Of a stretch of DNA of 64,000 bases, positions 59,732 to 64,000 are shown piece by piece. Numbering within the stretch: the stretch's first letter is position 1; each line of letters starts with the position of its first letter. Made by a program: the position numbers and the translations under genes. The DNA lies in NCBI RefSeq assembly GCF_046292685.1, contig NZ_JBKBQM010000004.1:1-64000 (forward strand), written 5' to 3'. The notes beneath the pieces were generated by a model. That model saw nothing but the letters and a program-made list of their open reading frames with translations. It was not told the DNA's origin and did not search any database. The DNA is from Wagnerdoeblera sp046292685 (GTDB taxonomy: Bacteria > Pseudomonadota > Alphaproteobacteria > Rhodobacterales > Rhodobacteraceae).

Positions 59732-60889
59732 TCAGGACGCGCCGCGGGGGGCGGGCAGGCGGCCGCGGTTGTAGTCGGACCAATCCTTGATGTCGGGGTA
59801 GAATCGGCGCCGCCAGGCGCGCACGCGCGGGTTCATCACCCGCCGCCACAGAGGCGGCACCATCGCCAGCGCCGTCATCGCCGGGTAACCCAGCGGCAGT
59901 TGCGGCGCCTCGTCGGGGCCATAGGTCTGCAACAGCGGAAAGCGGCGGTCGGGCTTGTAATGGTGGTCCGAATGCCGTTGCAGGTTGATGAGAAACCAGT
60001 TCGAAACCTTGTGGCTGGCGTTCCACGAATGCCGCGGCAGCACGTGTTCGTAGCGCCCGTCGCCCAGGTGGCGCCGGGTCAGGCCGTAATGCTCGATGTA
60101 GTTGGTCAGCTCCAGCTGCCAGACGGCCGAACCCGCCTGCACGGCAAACAGCCCCACGCCGGCCCACCCGCCGATGCCGTAAGCCAGCCCCAGCATGGCC
60201 CCCTGCAAGGCGAGATAGCGCCAGAACGGGTTGCTGCGGTGCCAGACCGGCAGGCCGCGCCGCGCCAGCATCCGGGCTTCGGCGCGCCAGGCCGAAACCG
60301 GGCAGGTCAGCAGAACCCGCAGGAAAAAGCGGTGGAAGCCTTCGTTGTAGCGCGCCGAAACCGGGTCGCGCGGGGTGCCGACGTAACGGTGATGCACCAG
60401 CAGGTGTTCGCTGCGGAAATGGCTGTACAGCACCATCGCCAGCAACAGGTCGCCCAGGGTGCGTTCGACCCGGTTCTTCTGATGCAACAGCTCGTGTGCA
60501 TAGACGATGCCGACCGCGCCCGAAATCACCCCGAGGCCGAAGAACAGCCCCAGCTTTTCCGCCAGCCCGTCCAACCCGCCATGCGTGACCCACCACAGGC
60601 AGCCGAACACCACCGCCGCCTGGATCGGAAACCAGATCAGCGTGATGAGCCGATACCAGAACAGGTCGCGGTCGGGCTGCGCGGGGTCGGGGTTCGTTTC
60701 GTCCAGCCCGCCGGCGATGTCCAGGATGCTGACCATGCCCCAGCCGAACAGCGGCAACAGCAGCACCGCCCAGCCGCCCGCCAGCGCCGACACCAGCGCG
60801 ATCGGGATCAGCAGCAGCGACACCCAGAACGGCAGCGCCGCACGCAGGCGGCCGGGGTCGCGGGCAGGGCGGGGCAGGGTGGCAGTCAT
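59732..60889 (-). CDS. alkB: alkane 1-monooxygenase, AlkB family
   Basis: The 385-residue membrane enzyme has six hydrophobic segments. It carries the diiron His motifs HELLHQKN, EHLLVHHRYVGTPRDP and LQRHSDHH, plus NYIEHYG. It hydroxylates the end of medium-chain alkanes or related chains. Electrons come from rubredoxin, which is not adjacent. AAAGG fits an ATG at 60889; the upstream ATG at 60898 is too near it. It runs toward the adhesin gene from the same strand. Confidence 0.93.
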   Translation of the reverse strand: MTATLPRPARDPGRLRAALPFWVSLLLIPIALVSALAGGWAVLLLPLFGWGMVSILDIAGGLDETNPDPAQPDRDLFWYRLITLIWFPIQAAVVFGCLWWVTHGGLDGLAEKLGLFFGLGVISGAVGIVYAHELLHQKNRVERTLGDLLLAMVLYSHFRSEHLLVHHRYVGTPRDPVSARYNEGFHRFFLRVLLTCPVSAWRAEARMLARRGLPVWHRSNPFWRYLALQGAMLGLAYGIGGWAGVGLFAVQAGSAVWQLELTNYIEHYGLTRRHLGDGRYEHVLPRHSWNASHKVSNWFLINLQRHSDHHYKPDRRFPLLQTYGPDEAPQLPLGYPAMTALAMVPPLWRRVMNPRVRAWRRRFYPDIKDWSDYNRGRLPAPRGAS

Positions 60890-60960
60890 CGGTCGCATCC
60901 TTTGCTGCGCGCAACCCTAGCACGGGAAAGCGGCAGGAAAACGGCCCCGATCGTCGCGGC

Positions 60961-62001
60961 TCAGGGCAGATGGGGCAAGGCCGCCTCCCACGCCTTGCGC
61001 ATCACGCTGGGCAGGGTTTCGGGCCGGAAACCGGGCACGAAGGCACCGCGATGTGGCCGGGCATCCTTTGCCACCTGCGCCACCTGCACCGACAGGATCA
61101 GGTGGAAATGGGTGAAGGTGTGGGTGACGGCCGCGTTCAGCGCCAGCCAGTCGGCATCCAGCGGCGGCTCGGCCGGAGCCGGGGCCTCGGCCCAGTCGTT
61201 GCCGGGCCAGCCGGGCATCCCGCCCAGCAAGCCGCGGGCCGGGCGGGTTTCCAGCAGCACCGCGCCATCGCTGCGCTGCGCGACAAAGACCGTGCCGCGG
61301 CGCGTGGGCTTGGGGGCCTTGCCCAGCTTGCGCGGCAGGTCGGCGGCAAGCCCCTGCGCCTGCCCCTCGCAATGGCCGCGCACCGGGCAGACGCTGCAGG
61401 CCGGGTTGCGCGGGGTGCAGATCGTGGCGCCCAGATCCATCATCGCCTGGGCATGGTCGCCGGGGCGGGCCTGCGGGGTCAGCCGGCTTGCCAGCGCGGC
61501 CAGCTGCGGCTTGCTGCGCGGCAAGGGATCCTGCACCGCGAACAGGCGCGCGACGACGCGTTCCACGTTGCCATCGACCACGACCGCCGGGCGGTCGAAG
61601 GCGATGGCCGCCACCGCCGCCGCCGTGTAAGGCCCGACGCCGGGCAAGGCGCGCAAGCCTGCCTCTGTCGTCGGAAAGCCGCCCATTGCCGCCACCACCC
61701 GGGCGCAGGCCAGCAGGTTGCGCGCCCGGGCGTAATAGCCCAGCCCGGCCCATTCGGCCATCACCTCGGCATCGGGGGCGGCGGCCAGGGCGGCAACATC
61801 GGGCCAGCGGTCGGTAAAGCGGCGGAAATACTCTCGCACGGCCGCGACCGTGGTCTGCTGCAACATCACCTCGGAGAGCCAGACCCGGTAAGGGTCGGGC
61901 ACCACCCCGGCGGCACGGTCGGCCGGCGCGACGCGCCAGGGCAGGATGCGGGCGTGCCGATCGTACCAGGCCAGCAGGTCGGCGCCAAAGGTGTCTTGCA
62001 T
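60961..62001 (-). CDS. mutY: A/G-specific adenine DNA glycosylase
   Basis: The 346-residue protein has the HhH-GPD core: LSEVMLQQTTV, FAGLGYYARARNL, LPGVGPYTAAAVAAIAF, VVDGNVERV with the catalytic Asp. A 4Fe-4S cluster follows (C-x6-C-x2-C-x5-C in CTPRNPACSVCPVRGHC). The C-terminal NUDIX-like part ends at PHLP. It removes A opposite 8-oxoG. It diverges from the DciA-like gene; this neighbourhood is common in the family. Confidence 0.95.
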   Translation of the reverse strand: MQDTFGADLLAWYDRHARILPWRVAPADRAAGVVPDPYRVWLSEVMLQQTTVAAVREYFRRFTDRWPDVAALAAAPDAEVMAEWAGLGYYARARNLLACARVVAAMGGFPTTEAGLRALPGVGPYTAAAVAAIAFDRPAVVVDGNVERVVARLFAVQDPLPRSKPQLAALASRLTPQARPGDHAQAMMDLGATICTPRNPACSVCPVRGHCEGQAQGLAADLPRKLGKAPKPTRRGTVFVAQRSDGAVLLETRPARGLLGGMPGWPGNDWAEAPAPAEPPLDADWLALNAAVTHTFTHFHLILSVQVAQVAKDARPHRGAFVPGFRPETLPSVMRKAWEAALPHLP

Positions 62002-62098
62002 TTTTCGGTCTCCTGCGGCGCAGTCACGCGCTAGTCACTGGCGCCTGCCCGCGCGGCCGATAGAATAGCGCCGACACCAGCAAGGAAAACCCCAAGGC

Positions 62099-62632
62099 AT
62101 GGCCCGACCGTCCGACCCCTCTGCCCCACCGCCCGGCCGCCGCATGCGCGGGTTCGAGCCGGCGGGCGGGCTGATGGCCCGGCGCATCCAGAAGGCCGGC
62201 GAATCGCGCGGCTTTGCCGTGACGCGGCTGCTGACGCACTGGCCCGAAGTGGCGGGCGCCGACATGGCCGCGGTGACGCTGCCGGTCAAGGTCGGCTACG
62301 GGCGCGAAGGCATGGGGGCCACGCTGACGCTGCTGGTGGCGCCGGCCCATGCCCCGATGGTCGAGATGCGCAAGGAACGCCTGCGCGAGCGGGTGAACGC
62401 CGTTTACGGCTACAACGCCATCGCCCGCATCCACCTGACCCAGACCGCCGCCACCGGATTTGCCGAAGGACAGGCGGCCTTCGACCACGCGCCGCGCACC
62501 GGCGATGCCCCGCGCGCCTTGCCGGAACCCGGCCCCGAAGCCCGCGCCGTCGCCGATGGCGTGGCCGATGCCGGTCTGCGCCGGGCGCTGGAACAGCTGG
62601 CCCAGAACGTGCTGGCGCGCAAGCGCCCCTGA
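62099..62632 (+). CDS. DciA-like DUF721 protein
   Basis: The 177-residue protein carries a DUF721 domain (LLTHWPEVAGADMAAVTLPVKVGYGREGMGATLTLLVAPAHAPMVEMRKERLRERVNAVYGYNAIARIHLTQT). It ends in an Ala/Arg-rich tail. DciA relatives load the replicative helicase in bacteria that lack DnaC; the tail differs from classical DciA. It is followed by a DsbA-like gene 30 bases on. Confidence 0.82.
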   Translation: MARPSDPSAPPPGRRMRGFEPAGGLMARRIQKAGESRGFAVTRLLTHWPEVAGADMAAVTLPVKVGYGREGMGATLTLLVAPAHAPMVEMRKERLRERVNAVYGYNAIARIHLTQTAATGFAEGQAAFDHAPRTGDAPRALPEPGPEARAVADGVADAGLRRALEQLAQNVLARKRP

Positions 62633-62662
62633 CCCCGAAATCCGATCCAGAAAGGAACCCCG

Positions 62663-63271
62663 ATGCATCGCAGAACCCTGCTTGGCGCCCTGGCCGCCGG
62701 TGCCGTTGCCGCCCACCTGCCGCTGGCCGCCCGTGCCGAAACGCCCGAGGTCTGGGAGGTGGCAATCGGCCCGGCCGATGCCAAGGTCACGCTGACCGAA
62801 TACGCCAGCTACACCTGCCCGCATTGCGCGAATTTCCATGCCAAGGTGTTCAAGGATCTCAAGCGCGACTACATCGACACCGGCAAGATCCGCTTTGTCT
62901 ACCGCGAGGTCTATTTCGACCGCTACGGGTTGTGGGCCGCGATGGTTGCGCGCTGCGGCGGCGAGATGCGGTATTTCGGCATCCAGGACTTGCTTTATTC
63001 CCAGCAGCGCGAATGGTCCTCGGCCGGCGACCCGGTGGCCATCGTCGAGGCGCTGCGCAAGATCGGCCTGACCGCCGGGCTGACCAAGGAACAGCTCGAC
63101 GCCTGCCTGTCCGATGGCGCGATGGCCGAGGCGATGATGGCCAAGTTCCAGAAGGATGCCGAGGCCGACAAGATCGACAGCACCCCGTCGCTGGTCATCA
63201 ACGGCGAGAAATACAGCAACATGTCCTACGCCGACCTCAAGGCCATCCTGGACAAGAAGCTGGCCGAATGA
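62663..63271 (+). CDS. DsbA-family thiol oxidoreductase
   Basis: The 202-residue protein starts with a twin-Arg type signal (MHRRTLLGALAAGAVAAHLPLAARAE). A DsbA thioredoxin fold follows with the CPHC redox site (YTCPHCANFH) and the cis-Pro in STPSLVINGE. It should form or exchange disulfides in the periplasm. A DsbB partner is not in the window. The stop overlaps the CoA-transferase start as ATGA. Confidence 0.92.
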   Translation: MHRRTLLGALAAGAVAAHLPLAARAETPEVWEVAIGPADAKVTLTEYASYTCPHCANFHAKVFKDLKRDYIDTGKIRFVYREVYFDRYGLWAAMVARCGGEMRYFGIQDLLYSQQREWSSAGDPVAIVEALRKIGLTAGLTKEQLDACLSDGAMAEAMMAKFQKDAEADKIDSTPSLVINGEKYSNMSYADLKAILDKKLAE

Positions 63272-64000
63272 CCACCGCACCGCTGGCCGGCCTGAAGGTG
63301 GTGGAGCTGGCGCGCATCCTGGCCGGTCCCTGGGCCGGGCAGACGCTGGCCGACCTTGGCGCCGATGTCGTCAAGGTCGAGGCGCCGGAAGGCGACGATA
63401 CGCGCCGCTGGGGCCCGCCCTTCGTGGACCGGGGCGGCGACCGTTCGGCCGCCTATTTCCACGCCGCCAACCGCGGCAAGCGGTCGGTCGTGGCCGATTT
63501 CCGCACTGCCGAAGGCCAGGCGCTGGTGCGCCGGCTGGTGGCCGATGCCGATGTGCTGATCGAGAACTTCAAGGTCGGGGGGCTGGCGAAATACGGGCTG
63601 GACTACGCCAGCCTCAAGGCGGTGAACCCGCGGCTGATCTATTGCTCGGTCACCGGCTTTGGCCAGACCGGGCCCTATGCACACCGGGCGGGCTACGATT
63701 TCATCATCCAGGGCATGTCCGGGCTGATGAGCGTGACCGGCGAACCGGGCGGCCAGCCGCAGAAGGTGGGCGTGGCGGTGACCGACATCTTCACCGGCGT
63801 CTATGCGGTGGTCGGCATCCTGGCCGCGCTGCACCGGCGGCAGGCGACCGGGCAAGGCGAATACATCGACATGGCGCTGCTGGATGTGGCCACCGCCATC
63901 ATGGCCAACCAGGGCATGAACTATCTGGTCTCGGGCAAGCCGCCGGGGCTGATGGGCAACGCGCACCCGAACCTGGCGCCCTATGCGGTGTTCGACTGCG
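63268..64000 (+). CDS. CaiB/BaiF-family CoA-transferase, 5' part (cut by window edge)
   Basis: The open frame from ATG 63268 gives 244 codons before the window ends. It shows the class III CoA-transferase start LAGLKVVELARILAGPWAGQTLADLGADVVKVEAPEGDDTRRWGPP. It continues NRGKRSV, NFKVGGLAKYGLDY, SVTGFGQTGPYAHRAGYDFIIQGMSGLMSVTGEPGGQPQKVGVAVTDIFTGVYA, and YIDMALLD with the catalytic Asp. It should move CoA between acyl groups. The start overlaps the dsbA stop. Which CoA ester is used cannot be read. Confidence 0.92.
   Translation, partial: MTTAPLAGLKVVELARILAGPWAGQTLADLGADVVKVEAPEGDDTRRWGPPFVDRGGDRSAAYFHAANRGKRSVVADFRTAEGQALVRRLVADADVLIENFKVGGLAKYGLDYASLKAVNPRLIYCSVTGFGQTGPYAHRAGYDFIIQGMSGLMSVTGEPGGQPQKVGVAVTDIFTGVYAVVGILAALHRRQATGQGEYIDMALLDVATAIMANQGMNYLVSGKPPGLMGNAHPNLAPYAVFDC

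Overview
The window looks like chromosome of a high-GC alphaproteobacterium, most likely of the Rhodobacteraceae/Paracoccaceae. The basis is strong GC bias in third codon positions and gene neighbourhoods I know from that family: mutY with a DciA-like gene and a DsbA gene, lysA with a TIGR02302 gene, the two-gene hflKC operon followed by degP, and an XRE gene coupled to sdhE. No rRNA, tRNA, CRISPR array or prophage was seen. One 10-base run of N lies inside a homopolymer-rich spacer.

Layout. 1-250: the 3' end of an IS5-type transposase next to a PuuR-like regulator. 246-2227: this regulator, divergent from a 4-aminobutyrate-type transaminase. 2255-8198: a minus-strand run holding a type I secretion ABC/HlyD pair, then RidA, GDPD, an acyltransferase and pterin dehydratase. 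8395-13344: mlaA-mlaC, then rpiA, a membrane protein and glutathione reductase. 13412-17249: hflK-hflC-DUF2065 and degP. 17295-28801: housekeeping genes (ferredoxin, proA, purD, TSUP permease, orphan ParB-like protein, xseA, TIGR02302, lysA). 28926-37640: ghrA-like, LdtR-like MarR, XRE-sdhE, aspartate aminotransferase, small genes, enoyl-CoA hydratase, thioesterase, bactofilin and selO.

38023-49180 is the most interesting metabolic region. A LysR regulator diverges from a co-directional run: an orphan molybdenum-hydroxylase large subunit, a DapA-family protein with an altered active site, a 3-hydroxyanthranilate 3,4-dioxygenase with its key residues kept, a complete branched-chain-type ABC importer, an aspartate-dehydrogenase-type enzyme and an arylformamidase-like hydrolase. 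This looks like uptake and catabolism of an aromatic amine or N-heterocycle. The substrate and the later steps cannot be read from the window.

50308-59390 is a Bap-type adhesin locus. It encodes a very repetitive secreted protein (38 exact-length copies of an 18-bp unit, a Pro-Thr tract with periodic Cys, Ig-like domains and a C-terminal secretion region). Directly behind it lie a TolC-type lipoprotein, a LapB-type ABC exporter and an HlyD adaptor. The adhesin frame has one in-frame TAG that cuts the N-terminal BapA-prefix domain from the rest.

The right end (59732-64000) holds alkB, mutY, dciA-like, dsbA-like and a truncated CaiB/BaiF CoA-transferase gene. A dispersed repeat with a TTCACCTTG / CAAATATCCC core occurs five times, always in intergenic DNA and mostly at gene ends.
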